Positions 27,363 through 36,653 of a stretch of DNA of 64,000 nucleotides are shown here, piece by piece. The stretch covers positions 124,001-188,000 of the forward strand of contig NZ_NFJR01000004.1 of assembly GCF_002159975.1 (NCBI RefSeq), given 5' to 3'. Under the pieces are notes generated by a model. That model saw only the letters and a list, made by a program, of their open reading frames with translations, searched no databases and had not been told where the DNA came from. Position 1 is the first letter of the stretch; each line of letters begins with the position of its first letter. The position numbers and the translations under genes are program-made. This DNA is from Barnesiella sp. An22. Its GTDB lineage: Bacteria; Bacteroidota; Bacteroidia; Bacteroidales; Barnesiellaceae.

Positions 27363-28526
27363 TTAGGGAATGACAGACGAGCCGGGGGTGGGGTAGTTCC
27401 CGTCGGATTGCCGGGCGTCCCGAGCCTGCTCTTTGGGACCGAAGGCCCGGTTACATTCGATGATTACTCCCTCGCGGCTGAAGTGGAGGGTAAGTACCCC
27501 GTTGTCGCCTATCATGGCCTTTACCCCCTCTTTGAGCGGTTTGTGTTCGGCATCGAACCAGGTGACGTCGAAGAGGTTGGCGAGTCCCGTCGGTCGCAGT
27601 ACCGCCTTCACCATGCCCGTTTGCCATTGGTCGTTGAAACGCTGGGCTCCGCTCTCGTAGACGAGCAGGTAGTTGGCCCCGTTGGCCACCAGGGCCAACC
27701 GGTAGTTGCCGCCCAGTCGGGTGTTGAGGCTTGACGAGGAGGCTTGCAGGAATTCATAGACCCCTTCGGTGGGGTCGGTGCTGTGGCGCAGGTACTCGTT
27801 CAGGGCTTCGGGTTCCCAGACAACCTGTCGTTCGGGATATTCGCACGGTGTGACCGTCCACGACTTCAGCTCAACACAGGCTCCGCGCCCCACGTAGATA
27901 CCCGCCCGGTCGCCAAAGAGGCGGTCGTCGCGGCAAAAGCCGATGCGGCATTCGCGCTCGTCGCCCAGCAAGATTTCGTATCCTCCCTGGGTAGGGACAA
28001 TGTGCAGCCGGTTGTAGTCGGTCTCGGGGCGGATGGCCGATGAGGCGATTCGCTGCCAATGGGAGTGAACCAAGGTGTCGCCATCGGCTACGGTCAGGAT
28101 GGTAAATTGCAGTTCGGGCAGCTGGTAGCCGTAGAAGTCGTCGTTTCCGGCCCGCATCAGTACGGCGTGGTAGTTTTGGTTATTGCGGTATCCCCATACC
28201 ACGCCCCACACCGGTCTCTTCACCGAACCAGCCCGCCGGCTCTTCCCGGAGTCGTCGACCCGATAGACTGCATACTTTCTGCCCGTTCGGTTGTGGCGAT
28301 TGGCCAGCTCGACCGTGATGGACGGACGCATTCCTTCGCCCGGAACAATGCCGGTAGATACTACGTTCACCACATCGCCGTCGGCATTGCGGTTACAATC
28401 CGATAAAACATCTTTTTGAATTACAGCCCGGCGCAGCGGCTCCTCACCCGTGTACCACGATTGGGCCACGCACGAACCGGCACAAAGCACGATAACCAGA
28501 ATAGTAAGGAGGAGATGTACATTCAT
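27363..28526 (-). CDS. Exported protein of unknown function
   Basis: I do not recognise this 387-aa protein. A signal peptide (about 1-21, ending C-V-A-Q) is followed by beta-rich sequence with many aromatic residues. It could contain two related jellyroll-type halves: the segment at about 40-225 has the look of laminin-G/concanavalin-like folds (W-G-V-V-W-G-Y, Y-N-R-L-H-I-V, W-T-V-T-P), and a smaller C-terminal part follows. This fold is inference only. The last 25 residues are polar and rich in Gln, Ser and Pro. It is monocistronic. Confidence 0.55.
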   Translation of the reverse strand: MNVHLLLTILVIVLCAGSCVAQSWYTGEEPLRRAVIQKDVLSDCNRNADGDVVNVVSTGIVPGEGMRPSITVELANRHNRTGRKYAVYRVDDSGKSRRAGSVKRPVWGVVWGYRNNQNYHAVLMRAGNDDFYGYQLPELQFTILTVADGDTLVHSHWQRIASSAIRPETDYNRLHIVPTQGGYEILLGDERECRIGFCRDDRLFGDRAGIYVGRGACVELKSWTVTPCEYPERQVVWEPEALNEYLRHSTDPTEGVYEFLQASSSSLNTRLGGNYRLALVANGANYLLVYESGAQRFNDQWQTGMVKAVLRPTGLANLFDVTWFDAEHKPLKEGVKAMIGDNGVLTLHFSREGVIIECNRAFGPKEQARDARQSDGNYPTPGSSVIP

Positions 28527-28739
28527 GGTTTTGCTGTTTGGGGCAGTCTGTTTTGCTTGTCAGGGTCACCACTTCAAAGATAAATCAAACCGGGCGAAGA
28601 ACAAAGGAAAAAGAAGGTTTTTTGTTATCGGTTTGTGTCGTAGCACTCTGCAATCGCTGCATGGAGAAAAAGGTTGCTTATACCTGAGGCTTGGAGAATT
28701 GTATCCGATGAGTATATTTCGAGGAGAAAGATAGCCCGA

Positions 28740-28764
28740 TTGTCAGGTATATTTTTTATATTTG
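28740..28764 (+). promoter_or_regulatory. Possible promoter of the OPA transporter gene
   Basis: TATATTTG (28757-28764) fits the -7 consensus; TTG at 28740 is too close for a standard -33. The rest of the gap 28527-28836 holds AT-rich sequence without a convincing gene. Confidence 0.5.
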
Positions 28765-28836
28765 CATATAAAACGAAATGAAAACGAAAAGTAACGAAAG
28801 ACACACATTATTTATTTTAATTAAAGCGCTAGAGAA

Positions 28837-30204
28837 ATGTTGAAAAAAATGCTGGGAAAAGTCGTCGACTTTTATCGGGCCTTGCCCCCGGCCGAGCGGC
28901 CGGCATCGCTTACCGATGAAGAGGCAGCCAGGTTGACGAAGAAATTGAGATTGCAAAGTTTTTTTGCGGGGACCCTGGGGTACAGTCTGTATTACGTATG
29001 CCGCACCGGGCTGAATGTGGTGAAGACCCCCATAGTCGAGAGCGGTATGCTCAACGACCAACAGCTGGGCATCGTGGGCTCGGCGTTGCTGTTTGCCTAT
29101 GCCATCGGTAAGTTTGTGAATAGTTTCATGGCCGACCACTCCAATATCAAGCGGTTTATGGCTACGGGGCTCATCGTCTCGTCCATTGCCAACCTCATCG
29201 TGGGAGTGTTGGGTATGGCCAAAGGTCTCATCGGGTTGTCGTCGATGGCCTTCTTTGTCTGCTTTTTCATCATGTGGGCCCTCAACGGCTGGTCGCAGTC
29301 GATGGGTGCGGGCCCTGCCATCATAGCCCTGTCGCGCTGGTTTTCGCCCAAGGAGCGGGGAACCTACTACGGTTTCTTCAGTGCAAGCCACAATCTGGGT
29401 GAGTTCTTCTCCTTCATCTTTGTCGGGTCGGTAGTCGGCTGGCTGGGCTGGCAGGCTGGTTTCATGGGCTCGTTCATAGCGGGGGCGATAGGAGTGCTTA
29501 TCATCATCTTCTTCCTGCACGACAGCCCCGAGAGCAAGGGGTTGCCCCATGTGGGCAATCCGCCCAAGGAGTCGACCGACAAGGCGCAGAAAGGCGTTTT
29601 GCGCAATCCCTACGTGTGGATTCTGGCCCTGGCCAGTGCCTTCATGTATGTGAGCCGCTATGCGGTGAACAGTTGGGGCGTGCGTTTCCTCGAGATGGAG
29701 AAGGGCTATTCGCTCGAACTGGCCACGACGGTTATCGGCATCAATGCCCTGTTGGGTATCTTCGGCACGGTGCTTTCGGGGTGGTTCTCCGACAAGTTTT
29801 TCAAGGGCAAGCGCAACATGCCGGCCTTTATCTTCGGGGTGCTCAACACCATAGCGCTCTCCCTCTTCCTGCTGGGCGGCGACAGTCTGGTGCTGAATGT
29901 CATCAGCATGGTGCTCTTCGGGGTGGCTATCGGGGTGCTCATCTGCTTCCTGGGCGGACTGATGGCGGTCGACATCGTTCCTCGCAACGCTACGGGGGCA
30001 GCCTTGGGTGTAGTGGGCATGGCCAGCTACATAGCCGCCGGTCTGCAGGATGTCATTTCGGGTACGCTCATCGAGAACTTCAAAACGGTATCGGGCGATG
30101 TGGTCACTTACGATTTCCTGCCCGTATCGATTTTCTGGATAGGAGCTTCCATCCTCTCGTTCGTGCTGGCTCTCTTTGTGTGGAATGTCAAGCCGGCCGA
30201 GTGA
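28837..30204 (+). CDS. MFS organophosphate:phosphate antiporter (GlpT/UhpT/UhpC family)
   Basis: A 455-aa inner-membrane transporter with about 12 helices. The signature Y-S-L-Y-Y-V-C-R-T-G-L-N near residue 50, G-K-F-V-N-S-F-M-A-D, and M-W-A-L-N-G-W-S-Q-S-M-G place it in the OPA family that exchanges glycerol-3-phosphate or hexose-phosphate for phosphate. The second half contains R-Y-A-V-N-S-W-G-V-R and W-F-S-D-K-F-F. The exact substrate cannot be read from the sequence. Monocistronic, with a terminator 27 bp behind. Confidence 0.88.
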   Translation: MLKKMLGKVVDFYRALPPAERPASLTDEEAARLTKKLRLQSFFAGTLGYSLYYVCRTGLNVVKTPIVESGMLNDQQLGIVGSALLFAYAIGKFVNSFMADHSNIKRFMATGLIVSSIANLIVGVLGMAKGLIGLSSMAFFVCFFIMWALNGWSQSMGAGPAIIALSRWFSPKERGTYYGFFSASHNLGEFFSFIFVGSVVGWLGWQAGFMGSFIAGAIGVLIIIFFLHDSPESKGLPHVGNPPKESTDKAQKGVLRNPYVWILALASAFMYVSRYAVNSWGVRFLEMEKGYSLELATTVIGINALLGIFGTVLSGWFSDKFFKGKRNMPAFIFGVLNTIALSLFLLGGDSLVLNVISMVLFGVAIGVLICFLGGLMAVDIVPRNATGAALGVVGMASYIAAGLQDVISGTLIENFKTVSGDVVTYDFLPVSIFWIGASILSFVLALFVWNVKPAE

Positions 30205-30230
30205 TGGCATAAAGATAATTGAACACGTGA

Positions 30231-30268
30231 AAAGCCGACGTCTTCGAAAAGAGGGCGCCGGCTTTTTC
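30231..30268 (+). terminator. Terminator after the OPA transporter gene
   Basis: AAAGCCG-acgtc pairs with ggcgc-CGGCTTT, followed by TTTCG. It lies between convergent genes. Confidence 0.75.
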
Positions 30269-30291
30269 GTATGAGGTGGTAGCGAGACCGT

Positions 30292-31926
30292 TTACGGTTG
30301 AGGCGGAGTAGAGCCTTTCGTCCCGGTATTCGGGTCGGTTGTCGGTGCGGTCGGTTTCGAATGAGGTTGTGATGCCGGAGTCGGTTGGGCTGAAGCGGTA
30401 GCCCCTCGACCGGATGCCGACGGAGTAGCCCCTGTGGGTTGCGAGTTTTGGGGGTGAGTTGTGGTCGGGGCAGCGGTCTCCTCCCAGTGGAAGGGTTCGA
30501 ACTGGCTCTCCTTGTTGGTCCAGCTGGGTTTACGCGACGCGTAGATGATGAAGGGGGCAATCACCACGACGAGGGTACCGATAATGAGCACCGAGAACCA
30601 CACGGCGTTGCTGCCTACCGAAATCTGGCTGGGGGGTATGAAGCTGAGCACGAAGGCCAGCAGGGAGCCCAGGAATCCCAGGCCGCCGATGAACCACATC
30701 ATGCCGTTGCCTTTGCTGCCGATGCGGAACGGGCGGTTGCTCTTCTTCATGTTGTACCGCAGGTAGATGGCAGCCGAGAAAATGAGCATGTACATGATGA
30801 GGTAGAGCACCACCGTGAGTTGCGACATGATTTGGTAGAAACTCTGCACCGAAGGCATCACGACGAAGAGCAGACTCAGCAGCGTGACGGCGGCACCTTG
30901 CAGGTAGAGGATATTTTTCTGCACGCCTATCTTGTTGGTCTTCTGGAAGAAGGGGGGCAGATACCCGGCACGACCCACGGCGAAGATACCTTTCGAGGGG
31001 CCGGCCACCCAGGTGAGCACACCGGCCAGCACCCCGAAGGCGAGTGCTATGGCAATGACCGGCGAGAGCCACGAGGCCTTGATGAAGTTGAAATAGTTGT
31101 CGAATCCGACCAGCAGACTCTGGGTGAGGTTGATGTCTTTTTGCGGGATGATGATACCCAGTGCAAAGGTGCCCAGCACGAAGATGAGCACCGTGATGGC
31201 TGAGCCGATGAATACCGCCTTGGGGTAGTTTTTCGAGGGGTTGTTGATGTCTTTCACGTGGATACCGCCCATCTCCATACCGGCGTAGAAGAGGAAGATG
31301 CTGGCGGCCAGCACCAGGTTGTCGAAGTTGGAGAAGTCGGGCAGGAAGCTACCTGAGAAGTCCATCTGCGACTTGCCGCCCATGACCAGATAGACGATGG
31401 CTAGAACCACCAGCAGTGCGGCCGGGATGATGGTACCCACCAGACCGCCCACCTTGGCCACCTTGCCTACCCAGTCGAGACCCTTCAGCGAGATGAAGGT
31501 GGCCAGCCAGTAGATGAACAGCACCACCGCCAGGGTGTAGAAACGGTTCGAGGCCAGCAGCATGTCGCCCGTGTGGTCCATGCCGATGAAGGCGATGGCC
31601 ACGGCGCCGAAGGTCAGTACCGTAGGATACCAGATAGTACTCTCGATCCATTGCAGCCAGATGGCCAGGAAGCCGGCCTTCTTGCCGAAGGCTTCGCCCA
31701 CCCAGCGGAACACACCGCCCTGCTTGTCCTGGAACATGGCGGCCAGTTCGGCGGCTACCAGAGCCGTGGGAATGAGGAATACCAGTGCGGCAAATAGATA
31801 ATAGAAGGCCGAGCTTACGCCATATTCGGCCTCGGCCGGCAGTCCGCGCAGCGAGACGACCGCCGTTACATTCATGATAGCGAGCGTAAATACGCCCAGT
31901 TTGACAGATTTACCGATGTTTGCCAT
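30292..31926 (-). CDS. gadC: Glutamate:GABA antiporter (GadC-like APC permease)
   Basis: A 544-aa inner-membrane amino-acid antiporter with about 12 helices. Typical segments include S-A-F-Y-Y-L-F-A-A-L-V-F-L, G-G-V-F-R-W-V-G-E-A-F-G, and F-Y-A-G-M-E-M-G-G-I-H. It should import glutamate and export GABA made by GadB, consuming a proton per cycle. The cytoplasmic tail of about 80 residues is unusual: after W-T-N-K-E-S-Q-F it is almost pure Pro/Thr/Ser/Ala/Gln. In E. coli GadC the tail plugs the channel at neutral pH; whether this tail does so is unknown. It belongs to the gad cluster but is not directly beside gadB. Confidence 0.88.
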   Translation of the reverse strand: MANIGKSVKLGVFTLAIMNVTAVVSLRGLPAEAEYGVSSAFYYLFAALVFLIPTALVAAELAAMFQDKQGGVFRWVGEAFGKKAGFLAIWLQWIESTIWYPTVLTFGAVAIAFIGMDHTGDMLLASNRFYTLAVVLFIYWLATFISLKGLDWVGKVAKVGGLVGTIIPAALLVVLAIVYLVMGGKSQMDFSGSFLPDFSNFDNLVLAASIFLFYAGMEMGGIHVKDINNPSKNYPKAVFIGSAITVLIFVLGTFALGIIIPQKDINLTQSLLVGFDNYFNFIKASWLSPVIAIALAFGVLAGVLTWVAGPSKGIFAVGRAGYLPPFFQKTNKIGVQKNILYLQGAAVTLLSLLFVVMPSVQSFYQIMSQLTVVLYLIMYMLIFSAAIYLRYNMKKSNRPFRIGSKGNGMMWFIGGLGFLGSLLAFVLSFIPPSQISVGSNAVWFSVLIIGTLVVVIAPFIIYASRKPSWTNKESQFEPFHWEETAAPTTTHPQNSQPTGATPSASGRGATASAQPTPASQPHSKPTAPTTDPNTGTKGSTPPQP

Positions 31927-32033
31927 ATACGTTTTGAATTAAGTTTGTCGTGGTGGAGCAGCCACATTCATGCAGATAAACAAACATCGGGCGGTTGTTG
32001 TTTTACCGGCATGAAATTATAAAGAAAGAAAAA

Positions 32034-32738
32034 ATGGAAAAACAAACTTCTCCGTCGGGGTGGCGACGGTATGAATCGAAAGTCTATGGCGCCCTGCACA
32101 TCGCTATTCTGGTGCTGTCGGTGTTTCTCATCATTACCATTTCGGTCGATACGTTTCGCAACCTCTCGTTTCTCAACCAAGGCAACTACATGACCGTGCA
32201 GTTGTGGGTGTGCACCTTCTTCATGTTCGACTTCCTGCTCGAGCTGGTGCTCTCGCCCCACAAGTGGCGGTATCTGAAGAGCCATTTCATCTTCTTCCTC
32301 GTGTCGATACCCTATCTCAACATCATCACCTACATGCACGTCGACTTCTCGCCCCAGGCCGGCTACTTCCTGCGGTTCATCCCGCTGGTGCGTAGCGGCT
32401 ACGCACTGGCCATCGTGGTGGGGTGGTTCACCCGCAACCGGGCGTCGAGTCTGTTGGTGTCGTACCTCACCATGCTGTTGGCTACGGTCTACTTCTCGAG
32501 TCTGCTCTTCTTTGTCATCGAGCATGATGTCAATCCGCTGGTCGTACACTATACCGATGCCCTTTGGTGGGCCTTTATGGATGTGACTACCGTAGGGTCG
32601 AATATCTATGCGGTCACGGCTACCGGCAAGATTCTGTCGGTCGTGCTGGCGGCTCTGGGCATGATGATGTTTCCCATCTTCACCGTCTATGTGACCAACT
32701 GGGCCCAGCAGGCGACCCGGCGCAAGGGCGATGCGTAA
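32034..32738 (+). CDS. Two-domain cation channel (VIC/KcsA-like) of the gad cluster
   Basis: A 234-aa inner-membrane protein. A voltage-sensor-like set of four helices (about 20-135) is followed by a pore module: helix 141-162, a pore loop with T185-T-V-G188-S-N-I-Y192, and a final helix 200-222. The filter departs from the T-V-G-Y-G-D of potassium channels: Y is Ser, the second Gly is Asn and Asp is Ile. Ion selectivity is thus uncertain. From memory, a channel gene accompanies gadB/glsA/gadC in Bacteroides, so a role in charge balance under acid stress is plausible. The ATG at 32034 is taken; an upstream in-frame start at 31995 adds only 13 residues. Confidence 0.8.
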   Translation: MEKQTSPSGWRRYESKVYGALHIAILVLSVFLIITISVDTFRNLSFLNQGNYMTVQLWVCTFFMFDFLLELVLSPHKWRYLKSHFIFFLVSIPYLNIITYMHVDFSPQAGYFLRFIPLVRSGYALAIVVGWFTRNRASSLLVSYLTMLLATVYFSSLLFFVIEHDVNPLVVHYTDALWWAFMDVTTVGSNIYAVTATGKILSVVLAALGMMMFPIFTVYVTNWAQQATRRKGDA

Positions 32739-32760
32739 TCCTTTGGCCGGATACAGCAAG

Positions 32761-32788
32761 AGAGCCGGGTGCCATCGCACCCGGCTCT
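32761..32788. terminator. Bidirectional terminator between channel and glutaminase genes
   Basis: AGAGCCGGGTGC (32761-32772) pairs perfectly with GCACCCGGCTCT (32777-32788), with T-rich sequence on the plus side. The flanking genes are convergent. Confidence 0.85.
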
Positions 32789-32815
32789 CTTGTCTTGTAG
32801 GAAGGCGATTGCCGG

Positions 32816-33781
32816 TCAGGCCGAGACAATCACCGAGTCGCCGCTGAATACCGAAAGGCCCAGCTTGTTCATGATGTAGCGAATGGCCAGTTGGGCCTTG
32901 ACCGAGTTGCCGGCGTCGTCGATAGGCGGGGCAAAGGCCGAGATGCCCATCACGCCCGGCAGTACGCCCAGGATGCCGCCGCCCACGCCCGACTTGGCCG
33001 GCAGCCCCGACGTGTAGAGCCAGTCGCCCGTGTGCTCGTAGAAACCTACGGTCGAGATGAGCGAGGTAATCTTGGAGGCCAGTGAAGCCTCGAACACCTG
33101 TTGGCTCGTCTTGGGGTTGACCCCCTTGTTGGCGATGGTGGCTCCGCAGATGGCCAGCTGTTGGGCGGTGATGCCCAGCGAGCATTGGCGGGTGTAGAGG
33201 TCGAGCGACAGGTCGGGGTCGTCGTAGATGCGACTGTAGTTTTTCAACAGCCAGGCGATGGAGCGGTTGTTGAAGTTGGTGTCCGACTCCGACTTGTAGA
33301 GCTCGTCGATCAGGACGGGAGCACTGCCCGAGAGTTGAGTGATGTTCTCGACGATGGCCTCCCACTTGGCCTGGGCGTTGCCGGTCGGCTGCACCATGCT
33401 GCACGCCGATATGGCACCGGCGTTGACCAGCGGGGTAGAGGGGTGGTCGTTCTCGAGCAGGATGGCCACAATCGAGTTGAAGGGCAACCCCGTGGCATCG
33501 GCCCCGATCATCGAGAGCAGTTTGTCGGCTCCGTACTGGCGCAGCACCAGAATGGCGGTGTGTACCTTCGAGACCGATTCGATGCCGAACCGGTACTGGG
33601 TGTCGCCCACCTCGATGAGGTGCCCGTTGGTGAGGCACACGCTTATGCCGAACAGCTGGCTGTCGATGCCGGCCAGATAGGGAATGTAGTCGGCATTCTT
33701 GCCGTCGTGGTTGTTGCGGTAGAGGTTGTGGGCCTCGTGCAGGGTTTGCTCGATTTGAGCAATCGAAATAACCTTTTTCAT
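32816..33781 (-). CDS. glsA: Glutaminase A
   Basis: Serine-dependent beta-lactamase-like glutaminase hydrolysing glutamine to glutamate and ammonia, 321 aa. The S-x-x-K motif is in I-E-S-V-S-K-V-H; G-A-I-S-A-C-S-M and G-L-P-A-K-S-G-V-G-G-G are also typical. In acid resistance the ammonia neutralises protons and the glutamate feeds GadB. It follows gadB by 5 bp in the same direction, so they are co-transcribed. Confidence 0.94.
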   Translation of the reverse strand: MKKVISIAQIEQTLHEAHNLYRNNHDGKNADYIPYLAGIDSQLFGISVCLTNGHLIEVGDTQYRFGIESVSKVHTAILVLRQYGADKLLSMIGADATGLPFNSIVAILLENDHPSTPLVNAGAISACSMVQPTGNAQAKWEAIVENITQLSGSAPVLIDELYKSESDTNFNNRSIAWLLKNYSRIYDDPDLSLDLYTRQCSLGITAQQLAICGATIANKGVNPKTSQQVFEASLASKITSLISTVGFYEHTGDWLYTSGLPAKSGVGGGILGVLPGVMGISAFAPPIDDAGNSVKAQLAIRYIMNKLGLSVFSGDSVIVSA

Positions 33782-33786
33782 AACCG

Positions 33787-35229
33787 TTACTTTTTGGATT
33801 TGCGGCGATAGCCCGTGTGGGTGAACATGGTGCTTTCGACCTCGATATTTTTCTCCTGGGCGATGCGGGTGGGGGTAGGATACTCGAGTTTCTCGAGGTC
33901 GGCCACGGCGTCGCAGATGTCTTTGAGCAACATGTCGGCCATGTCGCGGCTGAAGCCCTGGCGCACGACGATACGCATGACCACGTAGCTCTCTACGCTC
34001 TTGGGCAGCGAGTAGGCGGGTACCATCCAGCCGCTTTGGCGCAGACGGTCTTGCAGGTCATACAGGGTCCACTTGGCATTCTTGGCATAGTCGGGGTGCA
34101 TGTACCAGATGAAGAGCGGGTTCTCTACCCGGTCGCTGTAATTGACAAAGGGTTTCATCTTGCCAATCTCGTCGTGCAGGTATTGGGTAATCTGCATGCT
34201 GTTGTACTGGATGGCCTTGTAGCCCTGGAATCCCAACCGGATGAACTGGTAGTACTGGCCCAGAATCTGTGCGGCGGGACGCGAGAAGTTGAGCCCTACT
34301 TGCGTGATGTCGGCACCCAGGTAGTTGACGCTGAACGACATGTCGTCGGGTAGATACTTCTTGTCGCGCCATACGACCCACCCCAGACCGGGATAGACCA
34401 GGCCGAACTTGTGGCCCGAGGTACTGATGGAGAGTACCCACTTCAGGCGGAAGTCCCACTTCTTGTGCGGTTCGAGGAAGGGCAGGATGAATCCGCCCGA
34501 GGCGGCGTCGACGTGTATGGGAATGTCGTAGCCGGTCTTTTTGTTATAGGCGTCGAGCAGGTGGTCGAGCCGCTCCACGTCGTCGTTCAGCCCCGTCCAG
34601 GTAACCCCCTCGATGGGCACGATGCAGATGGTATTCTCGTCGCACATCTTGAGGGCCTCTTCCGGGTCGAGGGTAGGCTTGTCGAGCGTGAGCGGAACCT
34701 CGCGCATCTCGATTTGCCACAGTTGGGCAAACTTCTCCCACACAATCTGGTAGGCCGATGAGATGACAAAGTTGGGCTTGTCGGTGGGTTTGCCCTGGGC
34801 CTGACGTTTCTTGCGCCAGCGCAACCAGGCGGCCACACCGCCCAGCATACAAGCCTCGGACGAACCTATGGCCACGGCGCCGCTTTTCCATTTGGCCTCC
34901 TCGGGCGAGTTCCACAGGTTGGCCATGATGTTGATGCACTTGGCGTTCATCACGGCAATGCGGGGATACTCCGTCTCGTCGATGTAGTTGATGTTGATGG
35001 CCTCGTTCATCAGCTTGGTGGCATACTTGTCCATGTAGGTGGTGACGAAGGTGGCCAGGTTGAGGCGGGGTTGAGTCTGGGCAAAGGTCTCGTCCTTGAC
35101 CATCTGGTAGGCGATTTCGGGGGTGGTAGGTGCATCGGGTATGCGCTCTACGGGTGAAGGTTTCAACATTTCGTCGGACCCGAAGATGCTCGTTTTGGCA
35201 TCTCCTTCTCTTAAACTAAAATCTCTCAT
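33787..35229 (-). CDS. gadB: Glutamate decarboxylase
   Basis: PLP enzyme converting glutamate and a proton to GABA and CO2, 480 aa. The PLP lysine is in S-T-S-G-H-K-F-G-L-V-Y-P-G. H-V-D-A-A-S-G-G-F and S-S-E-A-C-M-L-G-G are family-typical, and the C-terminal H-T-G-Y of pH-responsive GadB enzymes is present (T-H-T-G-Y-R-R-K-S-K-K). First gene of gadB-glsA. The antiporter and channel of the same system lie downstream. Confidence 0.96.
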   Translation of the reverse strand: MRDFSLREGDAKTSIFGSDEMLKPSPVERIPDAPTTPEIAYQMVKDETFAQTQPRLNLATFVTTYMDKYATKLMNEAININYIDETEYPRIAVMNAKCINIMANLWNSPEEAKWKSGAVAIGSSEACMLGGVAAWLRWRKKRQAQGKPTDKPNFVISSAYQIVWEKFAQLWQIEMREVPLTLDKPTLDPEEALKMCDENTICIVPIEGVTWTGLNDDVERLDHLLDAYNKKTGYDIPIHVDAASGGFILPFLEPHKKWDFRLKWVLSISTSGHKFGLVYPGLGWVVWRDKKYLPDDMSFSVNYLGADITQVGLNFSRPAAQILGQYYQFIRLGFQGYKAIQYNSMQITQYLHDEIGKMKPFVNYSDRVENPLFIWYMHPDYAKNAKWTLYDLQDRLRQSGWMVPAYSLPKSVESYVVMRIVVRQGFSRDMADMLLKDICDAVADLEKLEYPTPTRIAQEKNIEVESTMFTHTGYRRKSKK

Positions 35230-35453
35230 TGTATAAAGTTTTTAATGAATGAAATCTGCGAATCCGGCACTCCCGGGGGAGGACGGCTTCTGCATGAGAC
35301 AACAGTCCCGACCGGGTGAATGTTTAGTGCGCGGGGGCAATTCCTGCACAATTTGGCACTTGTTAAAAAAGGGGGCGATAAACTTTCGGGGGTGTAGATT
35401 GTTCTCACCCTGTAAACGGGTCGGCAGGGATGCCGGCCGAAAACTGCAAGACT

Positions 35454-36653
35454 ATGAAAATTGAAACCGGGCGGGGTACGATTCCGCTCATTACACTGTT
35501 GGGGATATGGTCCATATCGGCCTTGAGCGCTTTGCCGGGGCTGGCGGTTTCGCCCATTCTGGGGCAGTTGTCCACCATCTTTCCCCACGCGTCCGAGTTT
35601 GACATACAGTTGCTCACCTCGTTGCCTTCGTTGCTGACGATACCCTTCATCCTGCTCTCGGGCAAACTCACCGAGCGGGTGAACAACGTGCTGCTGTTGC
35701 AGGTGGGGCTGGTGGTCTTTGCCTTGAGCGGGGTGCTCTACCTCTTCTCGGGGCAGATGTGGCAGTTGATTGCCGTGAGTGCCCTGCTGGGTATCGGGGC
35801 GGGCATCATCGTGCCGCTCTCGACAGGCCTCATCTCGCGCCATTTCACGGGGCGATACCGCACGCAGCAGTTCGGGTTGAGCTCGGCCATCACCAACGTC
35901 ACGCTGGTATTGGCCACGATGCTCACCGGCTATCTGGCCGAGGTGAACTGGCACTTGCCCTTTGTCGTCTATCTGGCTCCCGTGCTTTCGCTGCTGCTCT
36001 CCTTCTCGCTCAAGGGCGATTCGACTTCGGCCCGGCCGGTGGCCCAGAGCTCGACCGGACGCATCGACACGGGGCGGCTCGTGGGGCTGATGGCCTTCTA
36101 TGGACTCATCACCTATCTGGTGATTATCGTCAGCTTCAACCTGCCCTTCCTGATGAAAGAGTACCATTTCGATACGGGGGCGTCGGGCTTTATCATCTCG
36201 CTCTTCTTTCTGGCCATCATGTTGCCCGGCTTCTTCCTCAATCCCGTGTTGTCGTTTCTGGGGTCGCTCACCAAGTTTACGAGTCTGGTCAGCATTGCCA
36301 TAGGGCTGTTGCTTGTTCTGCTGTCGTCCAGCGAGTGGGTATTGGCCGTCGGGGCGGTATTCATCGGGTTGGGCTATGGGGTAATGCAACCCGTCATTTA
36401 CGACCAGACTACCCGGGTGGCCGATGCCTCGCGGGCAACCTTTGCCCTGGCGCTGGTCATGGCCATGAACTACCTGGCCATACTGCTTTGCCCGGTGATT
36501 ATCGATGCCCTCCAGTCGCTCTTCCACATTCGCACCCAGCGGTTTGCCTTTGAACTCAACCTGGGTATCACGCTGCTGGCGGTGGTGTGGGCCTATTGGA
36601 AACGGCACTCGTTCCTGTTCGACGATGCTCCCGTTAATCCCATACAGCCATGA
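35454..36653 (+). CDS. MFS transporter
   Basis: A 399-aa inner-membrane transporter with 12 predicted helices, of the drug/metabolite MFS type (G-I-G-A-G-I-I-V-P-L-S-T-G-L-I, then F-T-G-R-Y-R in the conserved loop). The substrate is unknown. The ATG at 35454 is chosen; an open extension of 8 codons has no support. Its stop overlaps the start of the next transporter by 4 bp (ATGA), so the two are translationally coupled. Confidence 0.8.
   Translation: MKIETGRGTIPLITLLGIWSISALSALPGLAVSPILGQLSTIFPHASEFDIQLLTSLPSLLTIPFILLSGKLTERVNNVLLLQVGLVVFALSGVLYLFSGQMWQLIAVSALLGIGAGIIVPLSTGLISRHFTGRYRTQQFGLSSAITNVTLVLATMLTGYLAEVNWHLPFVVYLAPVLSLLLSFSLKGDSTSARPVAQSSTGRIDTGRLVGLMAFYGLITYLVIIVSFNLPFLMKEYHFDTGASGFIISLFFLAIMLPGFFLNPVLSFLGSLTKFTSLVSIAIGLLLVLLSSSEWVLAVGAVFIGLGYGVMQPVIYDQTTRVADASRATFALALVMAMNYLAILLCPVIIDALQSLFHIRTQRFAFELNLGITLLAVVWAYWKRHSFLFDDAPVNPIQP

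Noticed and set aside
28450-28734. 94-codon plus-strand frame upstream of the OPA transporter
   Set aside because: It overlaps the start of the exported unknown on the other strand, has no recognisable features and ends before a probable promoter.
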